64,000 nt of DNA from Desulfovibrio sp. (GCF_009712225.1 NZ_WASP01000003.1:456040-520039), one strand, 5' to 3'. Positions 45,123 through 55,067 are shown, counted from the first letter of the stretch. Program-made: numbers and translations. Notes: generated by a model from the letters alone, not told the origin.

Positions 45123-45156
45123 AAAGGGCCGTCCCACATTCGGGACGGCCCTTTTT
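45123..45156. terminator. Intrinsic terminator after mtaD
   Basis: AAAGGGCCGTCCC and GGGACGGCCCTTTTT around ACATTC. Confidence 0.92.
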
Positions 45157-45182
45157 CAGTGCACTCTTAGCCTGTACCGCTG

Positions 45183-46201
45183 CTACATGCCAAGAGCTTT
45201 TTTGCCAGCCTCGAGCACGGCAACAATTCTGTCCACATCATACACGCTGCCGCCCCAGGTTCCGCCGCTCACGGCCTGCAGGGCCGCCCACAGGCGCGTG
45301 TCGTCAGGCAGGGCGGGCGCAGGCTTGAGGTCGGGGTGCGGGGTGCGCCCAGCCAGAACCTTGGCACCTTCTTCCGGCGCAAGGGGGTGCTGGGCGTCAG
45401 TGCCGATAAAGTTGATGCGGCCTTCCAGCTTGTTGCAGTCCACCACCATTTCCACAATGTCGCCGTCGCGCAGTTTGGAAACAGGACCGCCAACCAGGGC
45501 TTCCGGCCCGATATGCCCCATGCACGCACCGGTGGAAACACCGGAGAAACGCGCGTCTGTCAGCAGGCACACATACTTACCGTACGAGAGGTGCTTGAGC
45601 GCCGAGGTAAGCTGATAGGTTTCTTCCATACCCGTGCCGCAGGGGCCACCGCCCATAACCACCAGCATGTCGCCCTTCTCAATCTTGCCGGCCTTGATGG
45701 CCTTGATGGCGTCGGGTTCGGCGGTGAAAACCTTGATGGCAGCCGTGTGGCGGTACACGCCGTCCGCATCGATAACCGTGGGGTCGATGGCCGTGGATTT
45801 GATCACCGAACCTTCGGGCGCAATGTTGCCCACCGGGAAGGTTATCGTGGAAGTCAGGCCGCGTTCCCTGGCGCGGGCGGGCGACATGATGACGTCGTCC
45901 GGGTCCACGTTGTCCAGCTCCTTGAGCATGCGGCGAAAGTTGGCGCGGCGTTCGCTCTTTTCCCACCATTCAAGGTTTTCGCCCACGGCATGGCCGGTGA
46001 CGGTAAGCGTATCGAGATGCAGCAGGCCAAGGTCGCGCAGATGCAGCATAACTTCGGGCACGCCACCGGCCATAAAGGCGCGCACGGTGGGGTGGTACAC
46101 GGGGCCGTTGGGCAGCACGCTGACCAGACGCGGAGCCACGCTGTTCACACGTGCCCAGTCGTCCACTGTGGGCATGAACGAAGCGCACGAATGCTTTTGC
46201 T
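45183..46201 (-). pseudogene. 5'-truncated dihydroxy-acid/D-xylonate dehydratase (IlvD/YjhG family)
   Basis: About 330-340 codons match the C-terminal half of YjhG/YagF-type dehydratases: NIAPEGSVIKSTAIDP, GPCGTGMEETYQ, LTDARFSGVSTGACMGHIGPEA and the ending LWAALQAVSGGTW. Family members are about 560-655 residues, so the N-terminal half, with the iron-sulfur cysteines needed for catalysis, is missing. In-frame similarity stops near the ATG at 46175, with a TAG at 46202-46204. To the right is the terminator of the HPt gene, not the missing part. The remaining frame is intact. I interpret this as a deletion remnant; a short partner-like protein is less likely. Confidence 0.8.
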
Positions 46202-46265
46202 CCTAGCCCAGCTGACAGCAACTGCCAGCAAAAGCACGTGGACCATAACGGTCTGACGGCCAGAC

Positions 46266-46302
46266 ATAAAAAGGCCCCTCACGGTGTTCCGCGAGGGGCC
46301 TT
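46266..46302 (-). terminator. Intrinsic terminator of HPt gene
   Basis: On the minus strand, AAGGCCCCTC and GAGGGGCCTT form the stem, with an inner CG pair, then five T. Confidence 0.88.
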
Positions 46303-46323
46303 AAATATTCCGCAAAGCCTGCG

Positions 46324-46662
46324 CTACTGGGTCATAAAGGCGTGCATGGTCACAAGCGTGTCCATGTGCGCGGCATTAAAATGACTCATGGCGCGGCCAG
46401 TGTCGGCACCGGCCTTGATAGCCATTTCAAGCTCAAGAGCAGCGGCGGCAAGCGCCTTGGCGCCAAGGTTGGCGGCTGCACCCTTGGTGCTGTGCACCAG
46501 TTCGCGGGCTTCGTCAGCCTTGCCGTTCTTGAGGGCCTGGGCCACCTTGGAGGGGGTGTCCCGCTCTGTTTCTATGAACTTGGCCAGCAGCTTGACGTAC
46601 ATGTCGCGCTTGTTGAGCACTCTGGCGATGGCTTCCTTCCAATCCAAAACTTCCTCGGTCAT
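46324..46662 (-). CDS. Stand-alone histidine phosphotransfer (HPt) protein
   Basis: 112 residues from the ATG at 46662, preceded by AAGAAGGACAAC. An all-helical HPt domain fills the protein. The phosphoacceptor is His57 in ARELVHSTKGAAANLGA, the classic HPt signature. It would pass phosphate between a hybrid kinase and a response regulator in a phosphorelay. No kinase or regulator gene is adjacent, so its partners are elsewhere. Own terminator at 46266. About 260 nt to its right hold no recognisable gene. Confidence 0.88.
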   Translation of the reverse strand: MTEEVLDWKEAIARVLNKRDMYVKLLAKFIETERDTPSKVAQALKNGKADEARELVHSTKGAAANLGAKALAAAALELEMAIKAGADTGRAMSHFNAAHMDTLVTMHAFMTQ

Positions 46663-46923
46663 GTTGTCCTTCTTGGCGCAGGTTAAGAAAAAGCGGGCAA
46701 GGCCGCTTGCAGTTGCACACGCGGTCGGCGGTCCAAAATCCGGGCAAACCACAAAATCCCCAAGGCGGTTCGACCGGCAGGCTGGCGGTAAAAAGCCGAA
46801 TCAGCGTCAGTCTGCTGGGCGAATACTGCCAGCAACAAATTACCCTGACAAGGACTTTGTGCGGGCAGCATAACTACTGGTAATAGGCAAGTATTTTTCG
46901 GTCTGAAAGCCGTGCGCGAGAGT

Positions 46924-48180
46924 CTAGTAGGTCAGGGTTTCGGGCAGCACGCAAAAGTCTGCCGGTCCACCCTTTTCAAGCCGCCCCGCGCCGCAGCCAA
47001 GCACGTTGAGAGCCGCCGCGCCGTTCACGGTCAGCATGCGCACCAGAGCCTCTGGTGGCACGTCCATGGTTTCACGCAGCCACACGGCTTCCTTGCGCAC
47101 GTCAAGATCACGGTTGGAGGTCAGGCCGTCCGTGCCAAGACAAAGCAGCGCGCCGCTTTCCATCATCTCGCGCACGGGTGCAACGCCCACGCCCAGGTTG
47201 CGGTTTGAACGGGGGCACAGGCATAGGGCCGCGCCGCTGGCCGCCAGCACTTCCCCTTCCTGCGCGTCCAGCTGCACGCCGTGCACGGCAAGTGTGCCGG
47301 GGCCGAGCAACCCCAGCTTTACGGCATAGGCAAGGGGGCGCAGGCCGGGTGCTGCCCAGCCCTGCGGCAGCACCACCTTGTCATAAAAAGCGCGTAACGG
47401 CCCGTCGCCCGTGGTCAGCATCTGCGTTTCCTCGGGTGATTCTGCCAGATGAAAGGAAAAAACGCGCCCCATACGCTGGCAATCCTGCCGCGCGGCGGTC
47501 AGAACTTCCGGCCCTGTGGAATACAGGGCATGTCCGCCCGGCGCGCAGCGGGCCATCAAAAAGGGGTCATCGGCCAAGGCCTGCCTGCACCGCGGAGGCC
47601 AGGGCCGCTCGCTATCGGCAAAAGGCGCGCCAAAGCCAAACCATTCGCAAAAATGGCTGGCGGTCAGCCCCGCCTCACTGCAGGCCGAATCGGCCAGAAC
47701 CGTGCCGCCGGGCAGCGAACCCGTTATGTTGCCCACATACAGCGTGCCGTATAGTGCCAGCGAAGCGCAGGCGTTTTCCATGGCCTCGGCCTGCGGGGCC
47801 ATGCCAAGCAGAGGAACAAGACTTTGCAGCCACGCCGTAAAGCCACGGCCCCAGCGCGTTTTTTCCGCCAGATGCGAGAGCTCGAGGTGGGTGTGGGCGT
47901 TGACGCAGGCCGGGGCCAGACATACCGCCCCCACATCGCGCACCAGCGTGCCTGCGGGCAGGCGCGCCTGCGACCATGGCAACACGTCTTCGACCATGCC
48001 ACCACGCACCAGCAGCACGCCGTTGTCGATCTTTTTCAGCGGGGCAAAAAGGCGGGCGGCGCGGGCTGGCCCCTCACCTGCAAGGGTCAGGATGCTCTTG
48101 GCCCTGATGGCAAGCAGGCTGTCTGCCGCATCCAGGTCGACCAATTCCGGGGCAGGGGAATCCGTTTCTTCCGGGTTCAT
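46924..48180 (-). CDS. Amidohydrolase-family deaminase (MtaD/aminofutalosine deaminase-like)
   Basis: 418 residues from the ATG at 48180, preceded by GCGGAGGCCCCC. Metal ligands in CVNAHTHLELSHL, mid-protein FSFHLAESPEE, and C-terminal LCPRSNRNLGVG and CLGTDGLTSNRDLDV. The ELSHL variant after HTH and the RSNRNLG motif resemble aminodeoxyfutalosine deaminases (MqnX) used in the futalosine menaquinone route, but the substrate is not certain. Fold and metal motifs are shared with mtaD at 43773. Follows the YitT gene by 14 nt on the same strand, so probably in the TSUP-YitT-amidohydrolase operon. Confidence 0.78.
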   Translation of the reverse strand: MNPEETDSPAPELVDLDAADSLLAIRAKSILTLAGEGPARAARLFAPLKKIDNGVLLVRGGMVEDVLPWSQARLPAGTLVRDVGAVCLAPACVNAHTHLELSHLAEKTRWGRGFTAWLQSLVPLLGMAPQAEAMENACASLALYGTLYVGNITGSLPGGTVLADSACSEAGLTASHFCEWFGFGAPFADSERPWPPRCRQALADDPFLMARCAPGGHALYSTGPEVLTAARQDCQRMGRVFSFHLAESPEETQMLTTGDGPLRAFYDKVVLPQGWAAPGLRPLAYAVKLGLLGPGTLAVHGVQLDAQEGEVLAASGAALCLCPRSNRNLGVGVAPVREMMESGALLCLGTDGLTSNRDLDVRKEAVWLRETMDVPPEALVRMLTVNGAAALNVLGCGAGRLEKGGPADFCVLPETLTY

Positions 48181-48194
48181 GGGGGCCTCCGCCG

Positions 48195-49061
48195 TCAACG
48201 GCTGCTGCGGGCAAACTGCCCGCCTGAGACGTAGAAGGTGTTTTCCACAATAAACAGGGCACGCGGGTCAATGCTGAACACCAGGTTTTCCAGCCGCTTG
48301 AGCGCCACGTTGTTGGTGACAGTGAGCAGAATCTCGCGGTCAGAGCCGGAATAGGCCCCCTTACCGCGCATGAGCGTTGCGCCAAAGCGCTCTGTCACCA
48401 GTATGGCTTCGCTGATTTCCTCGCCGTGGTCAGAAATAATCATCACAAGCTTGCGGCGGTTGAACAGGCCCAGCACGTATTCCAGGGTATTGGCCGAAAT
48501 GAACATCATCAGCATGGAGGCCACAATCAGGTCAAGGGGCATGCGCGAGGCCGCCGTAAGAAACAGCAGACAGTTGAACAGAAAGTTGAACTGGCCGATG
48601 GGCACGTTCCAGCGTTCCTTGAGCAGCACTGCAACCACATCCGTACCGCCGCTGCTGCCCAGAGTGCGCAGCATTATGCCGCACGCAGCGCCGTGCAGCA
48701 CGCCGCCCACCACTGTGGCGTACACTTCGCTTTCAATGGGAATGGTAAAGGTAATAAGGAAACTGCACAATGTTGTGCACAGGGTTCCGTAGGCGGTGTA
48801 AAGCAAAAAGCGTTTGCCCACGCAAAACCAGCCAAACACGTACACGGGCACGCACAGCACGGAATACCACACCAAGGGCGTCAGCGTGTCTGTCCAGTAG
48901 CCCACAAGCAGGGACACGCCCATGACCCCTCCGGAGAGAAAGCCATGGGGCGCGGCCACGCTTTGAATACATATTGCCATAAGAACCGACCCCAGCGTGA
49001 GCCAGAGCAGGTTCCATACCACCGATTCGGCCAGAGCCTTGTTGTACGAGTGCAGCTTCAT
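48195..49061 (-). CDS. YitT family membrane protein (DUF161/DUF2179)
   Basis: 288 residues. Five to six membrane helices in the N-terminal 200 residues with APHGFLSGGVMGVSLL and LGSSGGTDVVAVLL, the repeated YitT glycine motifs. The C-terminal cytoplasmic DUF2179 domain includes ERFGATLMRGKGAYSG and DREILLTVTNN. The family is widespread; transport is suspected but no substrate is established. It stands between the TSUP gene (9 nt) and the amidohydrolase gene (14 nt), all minus strand. Confidence 0.88.
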   Translation of the reverse strand: MKLHSYNKALAESVVWNLLWLTLGSVLMAICIQSVAAPHGFLSGGVMGVSLLVGYWTDTLTPLVWYSVLCVPVYVFGWFCVGKRFLLYTAYGTLCTTLCSFLITFTIPIESEVYATVVGGVLHGAACGIMLRTLGSSGGTDVVAVLLKERWNVPIGQFNFLFNCLLFLTAASRMPLDLIVASMLMMFISANTLEYVLGLFNRRKLVMIISDHGEEISEAILVTERFGATLMRGKGAYSGSDREILLTVTNNVALKRLENLVFSIDPRALFIVENTFYVSGGQFARSSR

Positions 49062-49070
49062 GCTTTTATG

Positions 49071-49868
49071 CTACAACAGTCCCCAGATCATCTTCAAGGC
49101 CACAAGTATCAAAAAGCATGCAAAACCTTTCTTGAGTTTGCCGGCAGGCAAAGAATGTGAAAGCCTGGCACCCAGGGGCGCGGTGAGAAAACTCGCCGAG
49201 GCAATACCGATCAGAGCCCACAGGTTCACAAAGCCCAGCGACATGGCTGGCAGATCGGGCCTGCCCCAGCCGCCCACGATAAAGCCCAGCGTACCGGCCA
49301 CGGCAATGGGAAAGCCAATGGCGGCCGATGTACCCACGGCGTGGTGCAGGGGAATGTTGCAAAAGGTCATGAAGGGTACGGAAAGCGTGCCGCCGCCAAT
49401 GCCCACAAAGCTCGACACAAGGCCGATAACGCCACCCACACCGGCGGTGCCCATCTTGCCGGGAAGATCGCGGCTGGCCGGGGGCCGGTAGTTGGAGAGC
49501 ATCTGCGCGGAGACAAACAGGATAAAGCAGATGAAGAAAATTTTCAGAAACATTGTGGGCATGTGGGTGGCAATAAGCCCGCCAAAAAACGTACCCAGCA
49601 ATATGCCGGGAGTGATGGCCTTAAAGATGTCCCAGTGCACGGCCCCACGCGCGTTGTGGGCGCGGGCGCTGGAAACGGAGGTTATCATGATGCTGGCAAG
49701 CGAAGTGCCCAGCGCCATCTGCTGCACATACTGCGCGGGCACCCCCACGGTGGGAAAAATGGCCACCATCATGGGAACCAGAACAATGCCGCCGCCGACG
49801 CCCAAAAGCCCGGCCAGCACACCGGCCACGGCACCGCAACACACATAGGCTACGAGAGACAAAAGCAT
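49071..49868 (-). CDS. TauE/SafE (TSUP) family membrane permease
   Basis: 265 residues from the ATG at 49868, preceded by GAGGATAACCCC. Eight helices in two halves with the duplicated motif: VLAGLLGVGGGIVLVPMM near the N-terminus and SSFVGIGGGTLSVPFM in the second half. Transports an anionic sulfur compound in characterised members. First gene of the three-gene minus-strand operon. It is a distant paralogue of the TSUP protein at 10473. Confidence 0.9.
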   Translation of the reverse strand: MLLSLVAYVCCGAVAGVLAGLLGVGGGIVLVPMMVAIFPTVGVPAQYVQQMALGTSLASIMITSVSSARAHNARGAVHWDIFKAITPGILLGTFFGGLIATHMPTMFLKIFFICFILFVSAQMLSNYRPPASRDLPGKMGTAGVGGVIGLVSSFVGIGGGTLSVPFMTFCNIPLHHAVGTSAAIGFPIAVAGTLGFIVGGWGRPDLPAMSLGFVNLWALIGIASASFLTAPLGARLSHSLPAGKLKKGFACFLILVALKMIWGLL

Positions 49869-50018
49869 GGGGTTATCCTCATTAAAGATGCTTACTGTCG
49901 CGCGGTAAACTGGCCCATGAGGCACGGCGCGGCAGCCCTACAACTAGACAATGCCCCTGCAAGCGTCAACCGACTTTTTGCTTTACAAAGCACCAAAGCG
50001 CGCCTACATTTTGAACTT

Positions 50019-50132
50019 ATGAAGAACACCGCCCGAATGCGCAATTTTCTATGGCAGGGCAAGCACAGTGCCCCCGGCCTTCCTAATTTTTTTGCATTGG
50101 CAGGCGTGTTTCCTTATTTCCCCGTTGTATAA
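50019..50132 (+). CDS. Leader peptide of the pyr operon attenuator
   Basis: 37 codons, ATG at 50019, TAA at 50130-50132. The peptide is rich in Phe, Pro and Leu ([18 protein letters not shown]), encoded by U-rich codons including a run of seven T at 50088-50094. Its stop codon falls in the loop of the terminator hairpin at 50119-50150, so a ribosome that reaches the end would block the hairpin. This is the logic of the enteric pyrBI/PyrL attenuator. The Shine-Dalgarno is weak, and because the frame is open further upstream, the exact start is uncertain. Confidence 0.62.
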   Translation: MKNTARMRNFLWQGKHSAPGLPNFFALAGVFPYFPVV

Positions 50133-50150
50133 GCAACGGGGATTTTTTTT
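50119..50150 (+). terminator. Attenuator terminator in front of pyrB
   Basis: TCCCCGTTG (50119-50127), loop TATAAG, CAACGGGGA (50134-50142), then eight T. It ends only 20 nt before the pyrB ATG, so any transcript of pyrB must read through it. No other plus-strand gene ends upstream, so it is a regulatory terminator. Confidence 0.88.
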
Positions 50151-50170
50151 ACCTTTTACCACGTACCGTC

Positions 50171-51127
50171 ATGAATACCGACAATCGCTACCACTGGCCC
50201 CACAAGGACCTGCTGGACGTCACGCAGCTGAGTGCACAAGACACAATGCACCTGCTGGATCTGGCCGCCAGCTTTCAGGAAATCAACAGCCGCCCCGTCA
50301 AGAAGGTGCCCACCCTCAAGGGCAAGACGGTGGTGCTGTTCTTTGTAGAAAACAGCACCCGCACAAAAACGTCCTTTGACGTGGCGGGCAAGCGGCTTTC
50401 TGCAGACACCTATTCGCTTGCCAAATCCGGCTCGAGCCTCAACAAGGGCGAAACCCTTAAAGACACGGGTCTCACCCTGCAGGCCATGGGGCCGGATGTG
50501 ATTGTCATTCGCCACCCCAGCAGCGGCGCGGCGCGCTTTCTTGCAGAGTTGCTGCCCTGCGGCATCGTCAACGGCGGCGATGGCTGGCACGCACACCCTA
50601 CCCAGGCCCTGCTCGACTGCTACAGCCTGCGTCAGGCGTGGGAAAACCGCTTTGCGGGCCGCACCCTGCTTATTCTGGGCGATATTGCCCACAGCCGCGT
50701 GGCCCGTTCAAACATGCACCTGCTCACCATGCTGGGGGTCAAGGTACGCCTGTGCGCGCCGCGCACCCTGCTACCCGCCGGGGTAGACCACTGGCCCGTA
50801 GAGATTTACACTGATCTGGACAAGGCCGTGCGCGATGTGGACGGCGTCATGTGCCTGCGCCTGCAGCTTGAGCGCCAGCAGGCGGGTCTTTTGCCCGATC
50901 TGGCCGAATATTCGCGCCGTTTCTGCCTTGGCTCGCGCCAGTTGGCCCTTGCCGCACCCGGCGCCAAGGTACTGCACCCCGGCCCCATGAACCGTGGGCT
51001 TGAAATTTCCAACGAAATCGCAGACGCCCCCGCCAGCCTGGTTCTGAACCAGGTGGCCGCCGGTGTCGCCACGCGCATGGCCGTGCTCTATCTGCTGGCC
51101 ACGCGCAATGACGGAGTACGCGCATGA
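50171..51127 (+). CDS. pyrB: Aspartate carbamoyltransferase catalytic subunit
   Basis: 318 residues. Carbamoyl-phosphate motif STRTKTSF at about 62-69, [12 protein letters not shown], the [14 protein letters not shown] block, the aspartate-site region [11 protein letters not shown] and [11 protein letters not shown] near the end. It makes carbamoyl aspartate, committing flux to pyrimidines. No Shine-Dalgarno is visible before the ATG; the preceding 28 nt are U/C-rich. No pyrI regulatory gene follows. pyrC starts inside its last four bases. Confidence 0.95.
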   Translation: MNTDNRYHWPHKDLLDVTQLSAQDTMHLLDLAASFQEINSRPVKKVPTLKGKTVVLFFVENSTRTKTSFDVAGKRLSADTYSLAKSGSSLNKGETLKDTGLTLQAMGPDVIVIRHPSSGAARFLAELLPCGIVNGGDGWHAHPTQALLDCYSLRQAWENRFAGRTLLILGDIAHSRVARSNMHLLTMLGVKVRLCAPRTLLPAGVDHWPVEIYTDLDKAVRDVDGVMCLRLQLERQQAGLLPDLAEYSRRFCLGSRQLALAAPGAKVLHPGPMNRGLEISNEIADAPASLVLNQVAAGVATRMAVLYLLATRNDGVRA

Positions 51128-52383
51128 GTCTTCTGATCAAAAACGCACGCCACCTTGATGCCCCCGTTGACCTGCTGGTGCGGCACGGCAAGATTGTTAC
51201 CATGACCCCCGCTGGCCACCACTCCTATGACAGCCGCGAGGTTTTTGACGCGCAGGGCCTCATGCTCATGCCCAGCTGCACCGATGCCCACGCGCACCTG
51301 CGCGAACCCGGCTTTGAATACAAGGAAGACATAGCCTCAGGTCTGGAGGCTGCCGCGCGCGGCGGTTTTGGCAACATCATGTGCATGGCCAACACCAAAC
51401 CCGTCAACGACTCGGCCAGCATCACGCGGGCCATGCTTGAAAGCGCTCGCAACAGCCACCCGCAAGGGCCGCGCCTGTGCCCCATTGCCGCCGCCACCGT
51501 GGGGCTCAAGGGCGAAGAAATGGCCCCCCTCGCGGAACTCAAGGAGGCGGGCTGCGTTGCCGTTTCCAACGATGGCCGCCCGCTGGAAAATGCCGAACTG
51601 GTGCGCCGTATCATGGAATATGGGGCCGACCTTGGCCTTATACTCATCGACCACTGCGAAGACCCGCATCTGGCAAGGGGTTGGCGCATGCACGAGGGCG
51701 TGACCAGCGGCCTGCTGGGCGTCAAGGGTCAGCCCGCCGCTGGCGAGGCCAATCAGGCCATGCGCGACATCATGCTGGCCGAATATCTTGGTATTCCCGT
51801 GCACATCGCCCACGTTTCCGCAGCGCTCACTGTAGACTGCATTGCCTGGGGCAAGGCCCGTGGCGTCAAGGTTACCGCCGAAACCTGCCCCCACTACCTG
51901 CTGCTGGATGAAACCGCTCTCGAGGGCTACAACACCCAGGCCAAGGTAAGCCCGCCCCTGCGCACCGCCGCCGACCGCGAAGCCCTGCGCCGCGCGGTCA
52001 AGGATGGCACCATCGACATTCTTGCCACAGACCACGCCCCCCATGCCGCCCACGAAAAGGAAGGCACGCTGGACGACGCCATGTGCGGTTTTACCGGCCT
52101 TGATCTGGCCGTCAGCCTCACCTGGGGCCTGGTGGTTGACGGAGTGCTTGCAGAGGCAGATATTCATCGTCTGTGGAGCCACCGCCCGGCAGAAATATTT
52201 AACCTGCCGCGCAACACCTTCACCCCCGGCGACCCGGCTGATTTTTTCCTCTTTGACCCGGACGAATCGTGGATTCCGAGTCAGGAGACCCTCTACTCCA
52301 AAAGCTGCAACACGCCATTTCTGGGGCAGCCCCTGCGCGGCAGGGTCAAGCACCACTGGATGGGCGGCATGCAGCTGTTCTGA
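51124..52383 (+). CDS. pyrC: Dihydroorotase, class I
   Basis: 419 residues. Metal site [10 protein letters not shown] (His56, His58), [18 protein letters not shown] and the catalytic Asp in LATDHAPH. Cyclises carbamoyl aspartate to dihydroorotate. The start overlaps pyrB by 4 nt. In many bacteria a class I dihydroorotase forms a complex with PyrB; the coupling here fits that. Active-site residues are all present, so it is catalytic rather than a PyrC' pseudoenzyme. Confidence 0.94.
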   Translation: MSLLIKNARHLDAPVDLLVRHGKIVTMTPAGHHSYDSREVFDAQGLMLMPSCTDAHAHLREPGFEYKEDIASGLEAAARGGFGNIMCMANTKPVNDSASITRAMLESARNSHPQGPRLCPIAAATVGLKGEEMAPLAELKEAGCVAVSNDGRPLENAELVRRIMEYGADLGLILIDHCEDPHLARGWRMHEGVTSGLLGVKGQPAAGEANQAMRDIMLAEYLGIPVHIAHVSAALTVDCIAWGKARGVKVTAETCPHYLLLDETALEGYNTQAKVSPPLRTAADREALRRAVKDGTIDILATDHAPHAAHEKEGTLDDAMCGFTGLDLAVSLTWGLVVDGVLAEADIHRLWSHRPAEIFNLPRNTFTPGDPADFFLFDPDESWIPSQETLYSKSCNTPFLGQPLRGRVKHHWMGGMQLF

Positions 52384-52414
52384 TGCCCTGCGGGGTTCAT
52401 GACCAGGAGTTGCT

Positions 52415-53875
52415 ATGTACCGTATACTGCTCGACCAGAAACTGTTCCGCACCCAGTGTCTTATTAACGGACGCTGGCGAGATGCGGCAGACAAAAGTGT
52501 TATTGAGGTGGTTAACCCCGCCAACGGCAAGCTGCTGGGCACCGTGCCCAACTGCGGCGAGGCTGAAACCCGCGAAGCCATCGAGGCGGCTCAGGCCGCC
52601 TTTGGCTCCTGGAGCGCAAGAACGCCCCTGGAACGCGGAGCCCTGCTGCACGACTGGGAGCGCGCCATTGCCGACAATATTGAAGACCTGGCCCGCCTGC
52701 TTACCCTTGAAGAAGGCAAACCCCTGGCGGAAGCCAGGGCAGAGATTCTGCAGGGGGCCTCGTACTTTCCCTGGTTCGCAGAGGAAGCCCGCCGCTACAG
52801 CGGCGACGTAACCCCTGTGTACCGGCACGGGGTGCAGGCCATAACCCGTCATGCCCCCGTCGGCGTTGCCGCGGCCATCACACCGTGGAACTTCCCCATG
52901 TCCATGATCCCGCGCAAGGTGGCCCCTGCCCTTGCCGCGGGCTGCACCATGGTGGTCAAACCCGCCAGCGCCACACCTTACAGCGCACTGGCCATGGCAG
53001 AGCTGGCCATGCGCGTGGGCATTCCCGCCGGCGTGTTCAACGTTGTTACCGGCAGCGCACGCAGCATTGGCAACGAAATCACGTCCAACCCGCTGGTGCG
53101 CAAACTGAGCTTTACCGGCTCCACAGCCGTGGGCCTGCAGCTGGCAACCCAGTGCGGTGCAACGCTCAAGCGTCTTTCCATGGAACTGGGCGGCAACGCC
53201 CCCTTCCTTGTGTTTGACGACGCCGACATGGACAAGTCCGTGACCATGGCCATGGGCTGCAAATTCCGCAATGCCGGGCAAACATGCATCTGCGCCAACC
53301 GTTTTCTGGTGCAGGACCGGGTGGTGGAAGACTTCACCACCAACCTGCTCGACCACATTACGGCCCTGCGCGTGGGCGACGGCCTCAAGCCGGAAACGGA
53401 CATGGGGCCGCTCATCAACGCCGACGCTGTGGAGCATACCGACGCGCTGGTCAGGGATGCGGTGGAAAAAGGCGCGCAGCTGTTGATTGGCGGTAAACCC
53501 CACAGCCTGGGCGGCAATTTTTACGAACCCACCCTGCTGCTGGGCCTTACGCCAGAGATGCGCATTTTCCGCGAGGAAATTTTCGGCCCCGTGGCGGCAA
53601 TCATGCCCTTTGACACAGAAGAAGAGGCCGTGGAACTTGCCAACCTTACGGAATTCGGCCTTGCCTCCTACGTGTGCACCCGCGACATGCCCCGCATCTG
53701 GCGGCTTTTCAACAAGCTTCAGTACGGCATGGCGGGCTTCAACGACGCTGGCCTTGCCGCAGCCGAGACTCCCTTTGGCGGCGTGAAGTTCAGCGGCATT
53801 GGTCGCGAGGGCAGCCGGGAAGGACTGCAGGAATACATGGAAACCCATTATGCTTTGCTGGGTGGGCTGAACTGA
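52415..53875 (+). CDS. gabD: NAD(P)-dependent aldehyde dehydrogenase, succinate-semialdehyde type
   Basis: 486 residues. Aldehyde dehydrogenase superfamily with TPWNFPMSMIPRKVAPALAAG (cofactor site), catalytic Glu257 in MELGGNAPF and nucleophile Cys291 in FRNAGQTCICANR; the latter two motifs are typical of GabD. Oxidises succinate semialdehyde to succinate, or a related semialdehyde. CCAGGAGTTGCT precedes the ATG. 31 nt after pyrC on the same strand with no terminator between, so it may be co-transcribed. No gabT is nearby. Confidence 0.85.
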   Translation: MYRILLDQKLFRTQCLINGRWRDAADKSVIEVVNPANGKLLGTVPNCGEAETREAIEAAQAAFGSWSARTPLERGALLHDWERAIADNIEDLARLLTLEEGKPLAEARAEILQGASYFPWFAEEARRYSGDVTPVYRHGVQAITRHAPVGVAAAITPWNFPMSMIPRKVAPALAAGCTMVVKPASATPYSALAMAELAMRVGIPAGVFNVVTGSARSIGNEITSNPLVRKLSFTGSTAVGLQLATQCGATLKRLSMELGGNAPFLVFDDADMDKSVTMAMGCKFRNAGQTCICANRFLVQDRVVEDFTTNLLDHITALRVGDGLKPETDMGPLINADAVEHTDALVRDAVEKGAQLLIGGKPHSLGGNFYEPTLLLGLTPEMRIFREEIFGPVAAIMPFDTEEEAVELANLTEFGLASYVCTRDMPRIWRLFNKLQYGMAGFNDAGLAAAETPFGGVKFSGIGREGSREGLQEYMETHYALLGGLN

Positions 53876-53895
53876 CACACCCGCAGGGAGTAACC

Positions 53896-54798
53896 ATGCC
53901 CGAACGCATGCCTGTTGTCGCCGGGCGCTTTTACCCCGACGCGCCCGATGTGCTGCAAGCGGAAGTGCGGTCATTTCTTGCAGCTGGCAAAAGCTATTCG
54001 GCCACCGCGCCTCTTGATCCCGACCACAAGGCATCTGCGCGTCTGAGCGGCCTCATGCTGCCCCACGCGGGCTATGTGTTTTGCGGCAAGGTTCTGGGGG
54101 CAACGCTGACCAGCCCGCTGGGGCAAACATCCGCCGGTGCCAGCCTGCCAGAGCGCCTCATTATTCTTTGCCCCAATCACACTGGCAGGGGTGCTCCCCT
54201 TGCCGTATGGCCCCAGGGCTCATGGCGCACGCCGCTGGGCAACATGCCCGTAGATGCCGCCATGGCCGCAGCATTGTGCGGATCGGGCGGTTTTGTGCCC
54301 GACATGCAGGCTCACCTTGATGAACACTCCATCGAGGTACTGCTGCCATTCTTGCAATGCCTGCCGCCGCCCCGGGGCAAGGCTGGTGCCATACGCAGCA
54401 TCACACCCGTTTGCGTGGGAACCATGCAGCACAACTCCCTGCTGCAGGCAGGGCTGGCACTCGCCGAGGTGGTGCGCCAGTGCGAAAAAAACGGGGACCG
54501 TGTGGGTATCATTGTAAGCTCGGACATGAACCATTTCGACAATCAGGAAGCCACCATGCACAAGGACGCGCTGGCCCTCTCGCAGGCTCTGGCCTGCGAC
54601 CCCGAAGGCCTGCTTGCGGTGGTGGAACGGCACAGGATCACCATGTGCGGTGCGGCCCCCATGGCGCTGGCCCTGTTTGCCGCCCATGCGCTTGGCGAAC
54701 CATGGGCAGAGCTGTGCCTGTACGATACCTCGGCCACGGCATCGGGCGACACGCACCGCGTGGTTGGCTATGCGGGCCTGCGTTTTGGGCTTGCCTGA
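53896..54798 (+). CDS. amrB: MEMO1-family protein (AmmeMemoRadiSam protein B)
   Basis: 300 residues from the ATG at 53896, preceded by GCAGGGAGTAACC. The fold resembles class III dioxygenases: VVAGRFYPD at the N-terminus, LPHAGYVFCGKV, ILCPNHTGRG, DEHSIEVLLPFL and VSSDMNHF, with the His residues that bind metal in the family. In many prokaryotes it is encoded with an AMMECR1 protein and a radical SAM enzyme; neither is visible here. Function unknown, suspected redox or modification role. Terminator at 54837. Confidence 0.87.
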   Translation: MPERMPVVAGRFYPDAPDVLQAEVRSFLAAGKSYSATAPLDPDHKASARLSGLMLPHAGYVFCGKVLGATLTSPLGQTSAGASLPERLIILCPNHTGRGAPLAVWPQGSWRTPLGNMPVDAAMAAALCGSGGFVPDMQAHLDEHSIEVLLPFLQCLPPPRGKAGAIRSITPVCVGTMQHNSLLQAGLALAEVVRQCEKNGDRVGIIVSSDMNHFDNQEATMHKDALALSQALACDPEGLLAVVERHRITMCGAAPMALALFAAHALGEPWAELCLYDTSATASGDTHRVVGYAGLRFGLA

Positions 54799-54836
54799 TC
54801 CGGCCCATCCACACCTCGGTGAATAACAGAACCATG

Positions 54837-54867
54837 CGGCAGCGGATCCGTTCCGCTGCCGTTTTTT
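54837..54867 (+). terminator. Intrinsic terminator after MEMO gene
   Basis: CGGCAGCGGA and TCCGCTGCCG around a 5-nt loop, then six T. Confidence 0.92.
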
Positions 54868-55067
54868 ATGGTGCGCGCCCTTGCTGTTATTTTTTGCGCA
54901 TTGTGCACACCGTCGCATAAAACCCAAAATTACGCGCCAATTCTTGTCAAAAACGCTCTTGCAACCCCGTGTTGTCAATTACAGACATGCAACAGAAAGC
55001 TCCGCATGTCTGGACAGGGTGGGGCAAGTTTGCCACTATGCGGCATCACAAAACCAAGGGGATTACC

